Shown here piece by piece: positions 7,390 through 15,868 of a stretch of DNA of 46,867 nt. How positions within the stretch are numbered: position 1 is the first letter of the stretch; each line of letters opens with the position of its first letter. The translations under genes and the position numbers were made by a program. A model generated the notes under the pieces. It was not told where the DNA came from and searched no databases. It saw nothing but the letters and a program-made list of their open reading frames with translations. This stretch comes from an uncultured archaeon (GTDB taxonomy: Archaea > Thermoproteota > Bathyarchaeia > 40CM-2-53-6 > CALIRQ01): positions 1-46,867 of the forward strand of contig CALIRQ010000006.1 of NCBI GenBank assembly GCA_938042195.1, in the 5' to 3' direction.

Positions 7390-8171
7390 CCCCTTCTTTT
7401 CTCGCGTTGTAAATTTTTAAGATTTTCCCATTCCGGGATTTGGCGAAGGGCCTTGGCAGCGGCTTGGGGGAGGCCCCTGAGGGAGCATCTGGCCACCTCG
7501 CCGACCTTCTCGGCGAAGCCCCTCAGGATCTCCTCCGGATACGGCTCCAGCCCCGAATAGCTCGGGTCCAAGCATTTCCCGGGCTTGAACTGCTGTATGA
7601 CGTATGGCTTAGATCGGCCGATGGATTTGGCTATCTCCAACAGCTCGGCCTCCCCCACGAGGCCCGGAACCGCCGTCGTGACGAACTCCACATCCGCATC
7701 GGAGGCCTTGAGGAGCTCGAAGCTCTCCCTTATGCCCTCGAAGTCCTCCCGGGTTATGTTCGGCGTGACCCTCGCATAGCTTTCGAACCTCAGCGGCGCC
7801 TTTACATCCATCGCCACGAGGTCGAGCAAGCCCTCGCCCAAAAGCCCCTCCAAGGCGCGGGGCCTAGAGCCGTTCGTCTCCAGCTTCGTGAGGAAGCCCA
7901 TGGCCTTCACCTTCCTGAGGAAGTCCCCCAGATCCGGCTGGAGGGTTGGCTCGCCGCCGGTGATGCAAACCGCGTCCAAGAGCCCCACCCTATCCTTCAG
8001 GAATGCGAGGACCGATCCCTCATCGATCGTCGGGATCTCATCGGGCCCGAGTACCAAATCAACGTTATAACAATAGGCGCATCGGAAGTTGCATCCCCCG
8101 ACGAAGATGACGGCGGAGATCTTGCCCGGGTATTCTATCAGGGAGGTCCTCTTGAGCCCCTTTATGAGCAT
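7386..8171 (-). CDS. nrdG: Anaerobic ribonucleotide reductase activating protein
   Basis: A 261-residue radical SAM enzyme. The cluster motif is GGCNFRCAYCYN, with C27, C31 and C34, followed by the SAM-binding CITGGEPTLQPDL and KLETNGSRP. The opening GLKRTSLIEYPGKISAVIF is typical of the archaeal NrdG2-type activases. It installs the glycyl radical on NrdD using a 4Fe-4S cluster and S-adenosylmethionine. It lies 19 bases after nrdD and overlaps the following M20 gene by ATGA. The partnership with NrdD is inferred from family and adjacency. Confidence 0.9.
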   Translation of the reverse strand: MLIKGLKRTSLIEYPGKISAVIFVGGCNFRCAYCYNVDLVLGPDEIPTIDEGSVLAFLKDRVGLLDAVCITGGEPTLQPDLGDFLRKVKAMGFLTKLETNGSRPRALEGLLGEGLLDLVAMDVKAPLRFESYARVTPNITREDFEGIRESFELLKASDADVEFVTTAVPGLVGEAELLEIAKSIGRSKPYVIQQFKPGKCLDPSYSGLEPYPEEILRGFAEKVGEVARCSLRGLPQAAAKALRQIPEWENLKNLQREKRRG

Positions 8172-8190
8172 GGGCCCGCCCCCTGGGCCC

Positions 8191-10332
8191 TCATTGGACG
8201 ACGTACTCCAGCCTTCTGGCGTACTCCTCCTGCTTGCCCCGGTTCCACAGCTGAACGGGCCTATAATAGCCGACGACCCTGCTATAGACCTCGCAGGGCA
8301 CGAAGGCCCTCCCGCTGGCGTCCCTGGCGCCGTATCGCCTCAAATCCTCCTCCGAGTGCCGCGAGGGGCATTCGAAGTGCTCCCCGGACAGGTATCCGTG
8401 AACCGGGCATATGCTGAACGTCGGCGTTATGGTATAGTATGGGATCCTGAACCTCTCGGCGATCCTCCTGACCAATAGGGCGCAGCCATCCCCAGATTCG
8501 ATCCGCTCGCCGATGAAGGCGTGGAATACCGTCCCGCCCGTGTAAAGGGTTTGCAGATCCTCCTGATGCCTCAGGGCCTCGAAGATGTCATCGGTGGCAT
8601 CGACCGGAAGGTGAGTCGAGTTCGTATAATACGGCGCGTCGCGGCCGGCCGTGATTATGTCCGGATACTTCTCCTTATCCAGCCTCGCCAGCCTATAGGA
8701 TGCCCCCTCCCCCGGCGTCGCCTCGAGGTTGTATATGTTCCCCGTCTCCTCCTGGAATTCGAGGAGCTTCTCCCTCATGAACTTCAGGACCCTTATGGAG
8801 AACTCCTTCCCCTCCTTCGAGGCTATGCCGGTCCCGAGGAAGTTCAGGCAGGCCTCGTTCATCCCTATGAGGCCTATGGTGGAGAAGTGGCGCTTGAGGT
8901 CCCCCAAGTACCGCTTCGTATACGGCAGGAGGCCCCGCTCTATGTTCCTCGAAACGACCTTCCTCTTTATCTCCAAGGAGCTCTTCGCTAGCTCCATGAG
9001 GGCATCGAGCCTCTCGAAGAAATCGCCATCGTCCTTGGAGAGATAGCCTATCCTGGGCATGTTGATCGTCACGACCCCTATGCTGCCCGTGGATTCCCCG
9101 GATCCGAAGAGCCCCCCGGTCTTCTTCCTGAGCTCCCTCAGGTTCAGCTGAAGCCTGCAACACATGGCCCTCACGTCGCTCGGCTTCAGATCGCTGTTCA
9201 CGAAGTTCTGGAAGTACGGGAGGCCGTATTTGGCGGTCATCTCGAAGAGGAGCTTGGAGTTCTCCGAATCCCAATCGAAATCCCTGGTTATATTGTAGGT
9301 CGGTATCGGAAACGTGAAGACCCTCCCGCTCATATCGCCCTCCGTGAGGATCTCTATGAAGGCCCTGTTTATGACGTCCATCTCCTCCTGGTAATCCCCA
9401 TAGGGCTCCCCGGAAACCTCCCCGCATACGACGGCGGGCTCATCCCTGAGGTCCTCCGGGACCTTCCAATCGAAGGTTATGTTCGTGAACGGCGTCTGGC
9501 CGCCCCACCTGGACGATATGTTCACCCCGAAAACGAACTCCTGAACCGCCTGCTTGACCTGCGAATAATCCAGCCCGTCCCGCCTCACGAAGGGCGCTAG
9601 GAACGTATCGAAGGAGTTGAACGCCTGCGCCCCGGCCCATTCGTTCTGGAGGGTGCCGAAGAAGTTCACTATTTGGCCCAGCGCGGTCCTCAAATGCCTC
9701 GGGGGCTTCGATTCCACCTTTCCCGGGACGCCGTTGAAGCCCTCGAGCAGCAATTGCCTCAGGTTCCACCCGGCGCAATAGCCGGCTATGCTCATGGAGA
9801 GGTTATGGAGGTGGAAATCCCCGCTGAGGTGGGCTTCCGCCACCTCCCTGGGGTATATATAGCTTAATGCGTAATGCGCCATAACCGTGCCGGTGGCGTG
9901 CCAGAGCAGGCCCGAGAAAGAATAGCCCAAATTGGCGTTCTCGCTAACCCTCCAATCCCCCCTCGCCATATAGGAGTTTACTACTTCCCCGACATTGAAG
10001 AAGAGGTTCTTGGCATCCCTCAGCCTCTTATGCTGCTCCCTGTAGATTATGTAGGCCTTCGCGACCTCGAAATAGCCCAACTTCATGAGCGCCGTTTCGA
10101 CTATATCCTGCACCTCCTCCACAGAGGGCATCCGCTCCTTCCCGTATATCTCCGAAACGAGCCTCAGGACCTCCGCGGAGGCCCTCTCGACCGGCTCCTC
10201 CTCCCTTATCCCGACGGCCACCATGGCCTTCCTTATGGCGTTCCTTATCTTCTGCGGATCGAAGTCCGCTATGGAGCCGTCCCTCTTCCTTATCTTGGGG
10301 GGCATCTCCCCTTTGGCCCGATCGCATATCAA
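8191..10332 (-). CDS. nrdD: Anaerobic (class III) ribonucleoside-triphosphate reductase
   Basis: A 713-residue enzyme that makes deoxyribonucleotides without oxygen. An ATP-cone domain fills the first 100 residues (KIRKRDGSIADFDPQKIRNAI). The barrel begins with the GDFHLHNLSMSIAGYCAGW region. The glycyl-radical site is SRVVGYYRP near the C-terminus, with G at about 688. The C-terminal zinc region looks reduced: SICPVHG, then FECPSRH, then a longer insert before PCEVYS, with fewer Cys pairs than usual. Start at the first ATG; a GGAGGT lies rather far upstream, and an ATG at 10305 is an alternative. The first gene of the nrdD-nrdG-M20 operon, with a striking repeat in its promoter. Confidence 0.95.
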   Translation of the reverse strand: MICDRAKGEMPPKIRKRDGSIADFDPQKIRNAIRKAMVAVGIREEEPVERASAEVLRLVSEIYGKERMPSVEEVQDIVETALMKLGYFEVAKAYIIYREQHKRLRDAKNLFFNVGEVVNSYMARGDWRVSENANLGYSFSGLLWHATGTVMAHYALSYIYPREVAEAHLSGDFHLHNLSMSIAGYCAGWNLRQLLLEGFNGVPGKVESKPPRHLRTALGQIVNFFGTLQNEWAGAQAFNSFDTFLAPFVRRDGLDYSQVKQAVQEFVFGVNISSRWGGQTPFTNITFDWKVPEDLRDEPAVVCGEVSGEPYGDYQEEMDVINRAFIEILTEGDMSGRVFTFPIPTYNITRDFDWDSENSKLLFEMTAKYGLPYFQNFVNSDLKPSDVRAMCCRLQLNLRELRKKTGGLFGSGESTGSIGVVTINMPRIGYLSKDDGDFFERLDALMELAKSSLEIKRKVVSRNIERGLLPYTKRYLGDLKRHFSTIGLIGMNEACLNFLGTGIASKEGKEFSIRVLKFMREKLLEFQEETGNIYNLEATPGEGASYRLARLDKEKYPDIITAGRDAPYYTNSTHLPVDATDDIFEALRHQEDLQTLYTGGTVFHAFIGERIESGDGCALLVRRIAERFRIPYYTITPTFSICPVHGYLSGEHFECPSRHSEEDLRRYGARDASGRAFVPCEVYSRVVGYYRPVQLWNRGKQEEYARRLEYVVQ

Positions 10333-10382
10333 TGAGCTCGATCGACCTCCTTCAAGAACTGGTTTGGTCTTGGCATGGGTCC

Positions 10383-10422
10383 TTTAATAATTTTTTGTAC
10401 CTTTTTGTATGAATTTTTAAAG
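10383..10422 (-). promoter_or_regulatory. nrdD promoter with two 10-bp-phased repeats
   Basis: Two TATA candidates lie on the minus strand (about 10412-10422 and 10383-10395). Between them are two exact copies of TTTTTGTA as read on the plus strand, at 10392-10399 and 10402-10409. They are offset by exactly 10 bases, one helical turn. This is a plausible operator. It does not match the bacterial NrdR box as I know it. Confidence 0.45.
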
Positions 10423-10547
10423 TTGAGCCGGCGAATGGAAAGCGCGCCCTTGCAATGGAAGTGCCACCCCAATCCGGGGCGGCCCGCGCGGCGCGGCTTC
10501 TGGGATCCCCCTTAATAACCCTTCCGGATCGGCCGATGCCCGGGCGA

Positions 10548-11639
10548 TCAGGATCCCTCCATCAACTCCAGCTTCTCGGGCAGGTATTCATCCACTATGT
10601 ACGTTAGGCCGTATCGGCTGAAGGCCTCCTGCTCGGCCTTCCTCCTTATCTTGAAGAACGTCCTTATCTCCCTCCTCCATGGATCCTCGCCATAGCGGGG
10701 ATCCCTCTGCAGCTCCTCCAGCCTCTTCAGATCCAGGTCCGTCAGGGGGTCGCTGGGGAGCTTGTAATCGATTATATCCGTGGCCCATACCCCGCCCCAT
10801 ATGGCGTTGGGCGTGTTGAGCTTCCGGAGGTGGGCCGCGTTTGCGGACCCGGAGATTATGACCATGGCTATGTGCATCCCCCATGGGTCCCCGTCCGTGA
10901 GGATGAGGACCGGGAGGCCCAGCTCCTCGTTCAGCCTCCTTATCAAGGTCCTCGTAGACCTCGGCGCTTGGCCGGCAGTTTGGATTATGAGCGCCTTGAA
11001 CCTCTCGTGGACCTTCTCCTCGACGAACCTCGTGAACAGCGCGCCCTTCTCCAGGACTATCAGCTTATCGGCCCCGCATTCGACGAACTCGGAGTTCGTC
11101 AGCGCCGGGCCTATCATCACGCCGTCCGGGTGGCTGGTGAGGTTCAGCCTGCGGCCCTCGTATCCCGGGACCGTATACTCTATCGTCAGGTCGCCGAAGA
11201 TGGCGCTCCGCTCCTCCGGGAATACATTGAAATCCTCCCTCGCGAGGCCCGAGACCGATTCGAGGTCCGTGATTATGCTATCCGACTCGGCTTGATCGAC
11301 GAAGTTCATCTCATATGCCTGGGCCGAGTAGAATACATCCCTCAACGTGCTCGTCTTGTTGGACCTAACGAGCTCCTCGACGAAGGAGGCGACCCAGACC
11401 ATTTGGGTGAACGGCCTTATATGCCTGATGTTCTTCGCGCTCCTGATTATGTGCTTGCCCCCGAGGACGTACTGCTTGATGTCCCGATCGTAGAGGATGT
11501 TGGAGGTCGATCTGCTGGGCATCTTGATGCGGGGGAATTCGCGCCTAACTATCTGATCGTATATATCGGAGCCGATCTTCCTAAGGGCCTGGAGGACCGC
11601 CTCCCTCCTCTCCTTCGCCGACGGCCTAGATCCCCTCAA
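10548..11639 (-). CDS. top6A: DNA topoisomerase VI subunit A
   Basis: The 363-residue catalytic subunit of the type IIB topoisomerase, related to Spo11. The winged-helix CAP domain carries the DNA-cleaving tyrosine in TLRDVFYSAQ (Y104). The Toprim domain has VLEKGA (E197) and LTDGDPWG (D249, D251) for Mg2+. Length and motif order are normal. It pairs with Top6B to cut and pass duplex DNA using ATP. Its start lies 14 bases inside the end of top6B, so the two are translated together. It ends the aIF1A-Rio1-KH-top6B-top6A gene string. Confidence 0.97.
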   Translation of the reverse strand: MRGSRPSAKERREAVLQALRKIGSDIYDQIVRREFPRIKMPSRSTSNILYDRDIKQYVLGGKHIIRSAKNIRHIRPFTQMVWVASFVEELVRSNKTSTLRDVFYSAQAYEMNFVDQAESDSIITDLESVSGLAREDFNVFPEERSAIFGDLTIEYTVPGYEGRRLNLTSHPDGVMIGPALTNSEFVECGADKLIVLEKGALFTRFVEEKVHERFKALIIQTAGQAPRSTRTLIRRLNEELGLPVLILTDGDPWGMHIAMVIISGSANAAHLRKLNTPNAIWGGVWATDIIDYKLPSDPLTDLDLKRLEELQRDPRYGEDPWRREIRTFFKIRRKAEQEAFSRYGLTYIVDEYLPEKLELMEGS

Positions 11640-13140
11640 TCCTGGACGCCTTCCTAAGGAGCGGCTTTATATCCGGGACCTCCTTCCCGGCGAGCTTCGC
11701 GGAGAACTCCGCTATCTTCGGCAGATACTTCTGGAATACGTCGAGCTTCCTCCTCTCCCTCTCGGCGTATTCCTTCTTCGACAGGTAAAGGGATAACCTC
11801 CTCGCCACCTCCCTCACGGCGTTGAGTATCTCCCTCTCGACCTCCGGCCTATCGGCTATGAACTCCTTCCCGACGGTCTTGTATGGGACTTTGGTGGAGC
11901 ATATGTGCACGAAGACAGCCACGGGCATCTCCGGGGAAACCTTGTACCTCCTCCAATCTATGAGGTTGTTCACGACCTTCCAAGAGACGTCGCTCGCCTC
12001 ATCAAACAGGAGGGGGATCTTGTTCGCGAACCTATACAGCGATATGCCCCCCGCGGCCCTTACCCCCCCTCCATAAGCTATCCCGACCTCAACGATGAAC
12101 GGATATCCCGAATAGGTGGAGGGCTTCCTGGTCAGCACGGAGACGAACTCCGGGTTCAGCTCCTTCCTTATCCCGGCCTCCAAGAGCTCCTCGCCCAAGG
12201 GGCTGAGGCAGCTCGCGTCCGGGGGGAGGAAATCGAAGCTCCTCATCGCGTTCGATAAGGCGACGACCTCCTCCGGGCTTAGCTTCTTCGGGTCCCTCTT
12301 CGGGTTCAGCTTCGCGTACTCCAAGAAGGCCCTGGCCGTGCGATCCCCGATCCTTTGGAAGTGCCTCTTCAGGAAGTCGTACATGTTCTTCGAGCGGGTG
12401 GAATTTATCAAGCGGTTGAGCGTTTCCACATCGATCCCGTGCGGATGGTGCAATGTCTCCGTCGGGGGCTTGGGCATTGATGAGTCTATGCCGGTGAACT
12501 CGTAAAGCCTCCCCCTCGGATCAACGAAGGTTATATCCGCGTACGGCGTCACGATGGCAGTCTGCTTCAGGTATTCGAGGATCTTCGGCATCGCCCTAGT
12601 ATAATCCCCCTCCATCGAGAACTCTATTATAACTCCGTGCCATCGCTCCGGGTTCTCGCGTTCCACGCGCTTCAATACGATCGGCCTGTTGTTCTGTATA
12701 TCCATCCTCAGGTGATATTCATAGATCCTTTTGGTCCCGGTGCTCGATATCACCACGGCCTCGGAATGGGTGGTTATCTGACCATATAACAGGGCCATCT
12801 TCCCTCCGAGCCCGAACGTCCCCCTGGCCTGCCTGAGCTTGTATTTGGACCCGTAGAGGACTTGGCCGAACGCGGAAGGTATGGCCTCGGGCGGGACCCC
12901 TATGCCGTTGTCCCTAATCCTTATCCTATAAACCTCCGGCCCCTCCCCCCTAGCGGATATTTGGGATATCCTGAGATATATCTCCGGCCTGATCCTATGG
13001 AGGTCGCAGGCATCGAGGGAATTCTCGACCAGTTCCCTTACGGCCGAGTATATCGCCCTGGTCGGGTTCGTGAAGCCCGCTATATCGCGATTCCTATAGA
13101 AGAAGTCCGCGGGGCTTATCTCCTCGAATACCTCCGACCT
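11626..13140 (-). CDS. top6B: DNA topoisomerase VI subunit B; no standard start codon visible
   Basis: The ATPase subunit, about 504 residues. GHKL motifs are intact: AVRELVENSLDAC (catalytic Glu), IRDNGIGVP, and GTFGLGGKMALLYGQI; a transducer region follows. The first ATG in this frame is at 12798 and would delete most of the ATP site, so the true start must be upstream. The frame is open back to a TGA at 13143-13141, which is the stop of the KH gene in the same frame. No ATG, GTG or TTG lies between this TGA and the conserved EVFEEISPADFFYRNR. An ATG overlaps that TGA as ATGA but is in another frame. Deleting one A at 13140-13141 would give M-R-S-E-V-F-E-E-I-S-P, the family's normal N-terminus. 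Either an inserted base in the assembly or a non-standard start is likely. Confidence 0.93.
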   Translation of the reverse strand, partial: RSEVFEEISPADFFYRNRDIAGFTNPTRAIYSAVRELVENSLDACDLHRIRPEIYLRISQISARGEGPEVYRIRIRDNGIGVPPEAIPSAFGQVLYGSKYKLRQARGTFGLGGKMALLYGQITTHSEAVVISSTGTKRIYEYHLRMDIQNNRPIVLKRVERENPERWHGVIIEFSMEGDYTRAMPKILEYLKQTAIVTPYADITFVDPRGRLYEFTGIDSSMPKPPTETLHHPHGIDVETLNRLINSTRSKNMYDFLKRHFQRIGDRTARAFLEYAKLNPKRDPKKLSPEEVVALSNAMRSFDFLPPDASCLSPLGEELLEAGIRKELNPEFVSVLTRKPSTYSGYPFIVEVGIAYGGGVRAAGGISLYRFANKIPLLFDEASDVSWKVVNNLIDWRRYKVSPEMPVAVFVHICSTKVPYKTVGKEFIADRPEVEREILNAVREVARRLSLYLSKKEYAERERRKLDVFQKYLPKIAEFSAKLAGKEVPDIKPLLRKASRIEGI

Positions 13141-13701
13141 TCATCCCCCCCGAGCCCCGCCGGGGCCCATTCTCTTCATGGCCCTCCTGCGGGCGCTTAG
13201 GAACTTATAAACCGTTGAATGCTGCCTTCCCTTTATCAGCATTTCCACCGCCTCCCTGGCAAAGGTGATGCTCTCGTAATCCCCGATCATGGCGATAGTA
13301 TGCCCATATATGGATACCTTGGCCCCCGTAGCCTCCTCGATGGCCCTCCGCATCTTCCCTCGTTCCCCGATCACGCGGCCCTTCACCCTCCTGATCTGGT
13401 TCTCGTTCTTCCCGAGGACCTCCCTCAGGTCTATGATATCGAGCATCATGTCCTCATCCCTGAGCGACAAGGCCTTATCCGGGGAGAACCCCCTCCCGAT
13501 CGCCATGACGGCGTCCCTGGCCCTGAGCAGGTTCACCGGATCCCCCCGCCCCTCCCGGGGGGATATCCTAACGACCCCCTCCCCGCTATCTATATCCAGC
13601 ATCACGCCGAACGATTCCTCTATCTCCGATTTGACCGCTCCATTGGTCCCTATGAGGACCGGGATCCTTTCCCTTGGCAACACCAGCGTGAGGCCCTCCA
13701 A
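13141..13701 (-). CDS. KH-domain protein, archaeal Pno1/Dim2-like
   Basis: A 186-residue protein with two KH domains. The first has LPRERIPVLIGTNGAVKSEIEE (residues 8-29) and the second VKGRVIGERGKMRRAIEEATG (about 107-127). It ends in a basic tail. This arrangement matches archaeal homologues of Pno1/Dim2, which bind the 3' end of small-subunit rRNA during maturation. The genes beside it, Rio1 kinase and aIF1A, are also factors of small-subunit assembly and initiation, which agrees with that role. The start is TTG, one base after the rio1 stop. Its stop is an ATGA whose ATG would be expected to start top6B, but the frames do not match. Confidence 0.9.
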   Translation of the reverse strand: MEGLTLVLPRERIPVLIGTNGAVKSEIEESFGVMLDIDSGEGVVRISPREGRGDPVNLLRARDAVMAIGRGFSPDKALSLRDEDMMLDIIDLREVLGKNENQIRRVKGRVIGERGKMRRAIEEATGAKVSIYGHTIAMIGDYESITFAREAVEMLIKGRQHSTVYKFLSARRRAMKRMGPGGARGG

Positions 13702-13702
13702 T

Positions 13703-14491
13703 TCAGCTCACAATCCGTTTGAAAACTTCCTCATCGTTCAGCTCCAAGAGGTAGGCCCTCCTGAAGTAATTGTTCAATATGGAAATGTCCCTCTTCAGGA
13801 ATGATTCCGCCATGGGGTGCTCCTTGGCGACCGCTTGAGACAAGTCGAATATAACGGGTTCGCCTTTCCATATCATCACATTATATTCGCTCATGTCGCC
13901 ATGCACGAGGCCCGCGCCCCTATAAAGGGACCTCATGTAGGCTATGAGCTTTTTGTAAACGCGTACCGGGGCCCTGAGGATCACATCCTTCAAAAGCGGG
14001 GCCGGCACTCCCCCATCCCCTATGAACTCCATCAGCAGGACGTTCCCCTCCACATGGATCGGCTTGGGGACGCGCACCCCGGCCGAATGGGCCAGTTCCA
14101 AATTCTTGAACTCCTTTTGCGCCCATATGGAGACGAGCGCCCTCGTGGAGCGCTTGACCGCCTTGAACCTCGGGTCCCCCTCTATATACTTGAGCCTCCC
14201 CTTTCGGAACTCCGCCGTCGAGGTGAGATAGATCTTCGCGGCGATGTCCTCCCCGCCTTGGCCCTTGGCCCAATAGATCCTGGCCTCCTTCCCGGCCTTG
14301 ACGACGCCAAAGATCCTCCCGATAACACCCTTGTTCATCATGCCGTATATCGTCATCAGGGTTTGTTTATCAAATACCTCCTCGAGCGCCTCCATCTCCT
14401 CCGATCTCTTGACCTTCATCAGCTGGTCTATTTCGTATCTCCTCTCCCTCAGCCTCAGCTTCTTCAGGTGATCCTCCTCCACTATGTCCAT
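13703..14491 (-). CDS. rio1: Rio1-family serine protein kinase
   Basis: A 262-residue atypical kinase of the RIO1 group. Visible motifs are the nucleotide loop VVKAGKEARIYWA, the lysine in IAAKIYL (K86), the catalytic loop LVHGDMSEYN (D199, N204) and the metal-binding IFDLSQAV (D216). In eukaryotes Rio1 acts late in maturation of the small ribosomal subunit; archaeal Rio1 is thought to do the same. It lies four bases after aIF1A and one base before the KH gene, a conserved archaeal arrangement. Confidence 0.95.
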   Translation of the reverse strand: MDIVEEDHLKKLRLRERRYEIDQLMKVKRSEEMEALEEVFDKQTLMTIYGMMNKGVIGRIFGVVKAGKEARIYWAKGQGGEDIAAKIYLTSTAEFRKGRLKYIEGDPRFKAVKRSTRALVSIWAQKEFKNLELAHSAGVRVPKPIHVEGNVLLMEFIGDGGVPAPLLKDVILRAPVRVYKKLIAYMRSLYRGAGLVHGDMSEYNVMIWKGEPVIFDLSQAVAKEHPMAESFLKRDISILNNYFRRAYLLELNDEEVFKRIVS

Positions 14492-14495
14492 ACGC

Positions 14496-14804
14496 CTACC
14501 CTGACGGGAAGTATCCGTGCTTCCTAAGCCAATCCGCTTGGCTCTCCGTATACCTCCAGATGATGTCCCCCTTCTCCTCGCTCTGGAAATCCCAAGGCGC
14601 GACCAGGACCGTGTTCCCGACCTTGACCCAAACCCTCCTCTTCATCTTCCCCCTTATCCTGCATACGCGCTCGCGCCCATCGGCGCAGCTGACCAATAGC
14701 CTATCGTATCCCAGCATCTTGGTCACCACCCCAAGGACCTGGTTCGGCCCAGGGAGGACCATCTCCTTGAGCTCCTCCTCGCTCAATACCTTCTTCTTCC
14801 CCAT
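14496..14804 (-). CDS. eif1a: Translation initiation factor aIF1A
   Basis: A 102-residue OB-fold protein. The core VLGVVTKMLGYDRLLVSCADGRERVCRIRGKMKRR and VKVGNTVLVAPWDFQ are standard for aIF1A/eIF1A, which binds the A site of the small subunit and promotes scanning and start selection. It has a short basic N-terminus and an end with WRYTESQADWLRKHGY. The ATG start is supported by a TATA box about 45-50 bases upstream. It is followed closely by rio1. Confidence 0.95.
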   Translation of the reverse strand: MGKKKVLSEEELKEMVLPGPNQVLGVVTKMLGYDRLLVSCADGRERVCRIRGKMKRRVWVKVGNTVLVAPWDFQSEEKGDIIWRYTESQADWLRKHGYFPSG

Positions 14805-14846
14805 CTCCTAGCACCGCGACCGCTCCAGTGGTTATCTGAGGGGAGC

Positions 14847-14860
14847 GAAATTTAAAAAGC
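14847..14860 (-). promoter_or_regulatory. TATA box of the aIF1A-rio1-KH-top6 string
   Basis: The minus strand reads GCTTTTTAAATTTCGC just upstream of aIF1A and close to the end of the DUF424 gene. It suggests a second promoter inside the cluster. Confidence 0.5.
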
Positions 14861-14862
14861 CA

Positions 14863-15192
14863 TTAGAGCTTCATTATTTGGACGTGCGGGATCCCGGCTA
14901 TCCTTATCACGGCATCCCTATGGACCTTGCCGCTCCTCACGGCCTCCCCGACGACCCTCTCCCCCACCAAGTTCACTACATCGGCCAGATCGATGCTTCG
15001 CACGACCTCCTCCACATCCGTTAGCCGCCCGCCGTAGAACTCCCTGCTAACATCCATCTTCAGTCTTCCCTCCCTATAGACGTTCCCGAGGAGCTCCCCA
15101 TCGCATGCGGCGATCAGGACCATATTTTGCTGCTTGAAGATCTTGAGGTATGCCCCCCTCCCCTTCGGCACAGTTGGGTTTTCCTCAGGCAA
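14863..15192 (-). CDS. DUF424 domain protein
   Basis: A 109-residue archaeal protein. The DUF424 core is YLKIFKQQNMVLIAACDGELLGN, then LTDVEEVVRSIDLADVVNLVG and a C-terminal HRDAVIRIAGIPHVQIMKL. The family is archaeal and commonly sits next to aIF2-beta, as here; the biochemical role is not established. The TTG start overlaps the aIF2-beta stop by 8 bases, so translation is coupled. A link to initiation or tRNA handling is inferred from this neighbourhood only. Confidence 0.88.
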   Translation of the reverse strand: MPEENPTVPKGRGAYLKIFKQQNMVLIAACDGELLGNVYREGRLKMDVSREFYGGRLTDVEEVVRSIDLADVVNLVGERVVGEAVRSGKVHRDAVIRIAGIPHVQIMKL

Positions 15193-15646
15193 CAGAGGAC
15201 TTCGCCCCGCACGCCTCGCATATCAAAAATGTGAGCCTCCTCTCCCTAAGCAGTTTTGTATCGGGCATCTTGCATACTGGGCATATGACGAACTTATTTG
15301 CATATATTTGGAATAGGTTGGAGAGGGTGGCGCGATCGAACTGCCCCTTGAATATCGCCCTCGCGCCATCCAAGCTACCGGCCGTCCCCATCTCCCTCGT
15401 GAGGAACTTGAAGACGTGGTGCGGATCCCTATTCAACTTGTTGCAAATCTCGAGGAAATTATATATATACGTCTTCCCGCCCGTTCCCGAGGACTGCGGA
15501 GCCGGGATCTCGAACCTCTTGGCCTCCGCACCCGGGCCCTTTATCTTCGAATACGCCCTCTCCAGCAACTCCTCGTACTCGTAGGTCAATTCTTCCCAAC
15601 TGGGCTTTAGGCGGGGGTGATAAAAATAATTTTCCCCGAGCTCCAT
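15185..15646 (-). CDS. eif2b: Translation initiation factor aIF2 subunit beta
   Basis: About 153 residues. It has an N-terminal helix YEYEELLERAYSKI that binds the gamma subunit, an alpha/beta core (PHHVFKFLTREMGTAGSLDG) and a C-terminal zinc ribbon with CPVCKMPDT and CEACGAK (two C-x2-C knuckles). It helps deliver initiator Met-tRNA. I set the start at the ATG at 15646 because the upstream open frame to 15802 has no family resemblance. The TATA box at 15807-15814 would then leave a leader of about 140 bases, so an earlier start (for example ATG at 15703) cannot be ruled out. Confidence 0.9.
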   Translation of the reverse strand: MELGENYFYHPRLKPSWEELTYEYEELLERAYSKIKGPGAEAKRFEIPAPQSSGTGGKTYIYNFLEICNKLNRDPHHVFKFLTREMGTAGSLDGARAIFKGQFDRATLSNLFQIYANKFVICPVCKMPDTKLLRERRLTFLICEACGAKSSVA

Positions 15647-15806
15647 CCAACGGGGTTTCCGCGAGTAATCGAGGGCGCGGCCAACCTGCCAGCAGCTCGG
15701 CATCGCCCGTCGGGACCGATCGAAGGGGTCGGGGTCGCGGGCGAGGTCCCGGCAATCCGCTGGGATCGTTGGGGTGGCCGAGGCCCCAAAAGGGCCGTTC
15801 AACTAG

Positions 15807-15814
15807 TTTATATA
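15807..15814. promoter_or_regulatory. Shared bidirectional TATA box, metG and aIF2-beta
   Basis: TTTATATA stands in GC-rich sequence between metG (plus, start 15869) and the aIF2-beta gene (minus). It reads as a TATA box on both strands, and no second candidate is near. Confidence 0.5.
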
Positions 15815-15868
15815 GCAGGCGCTTGAAGAACCGAATCCATAAGGATCTGGATTCGGGCGATCTCGGCC

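Noticed and set aside
11626-12798. A 390-residue Top6B starting at ATG 12798
   Set aside because: It would delete the ATP-binding motifs, which are intact upstream in the same frame.
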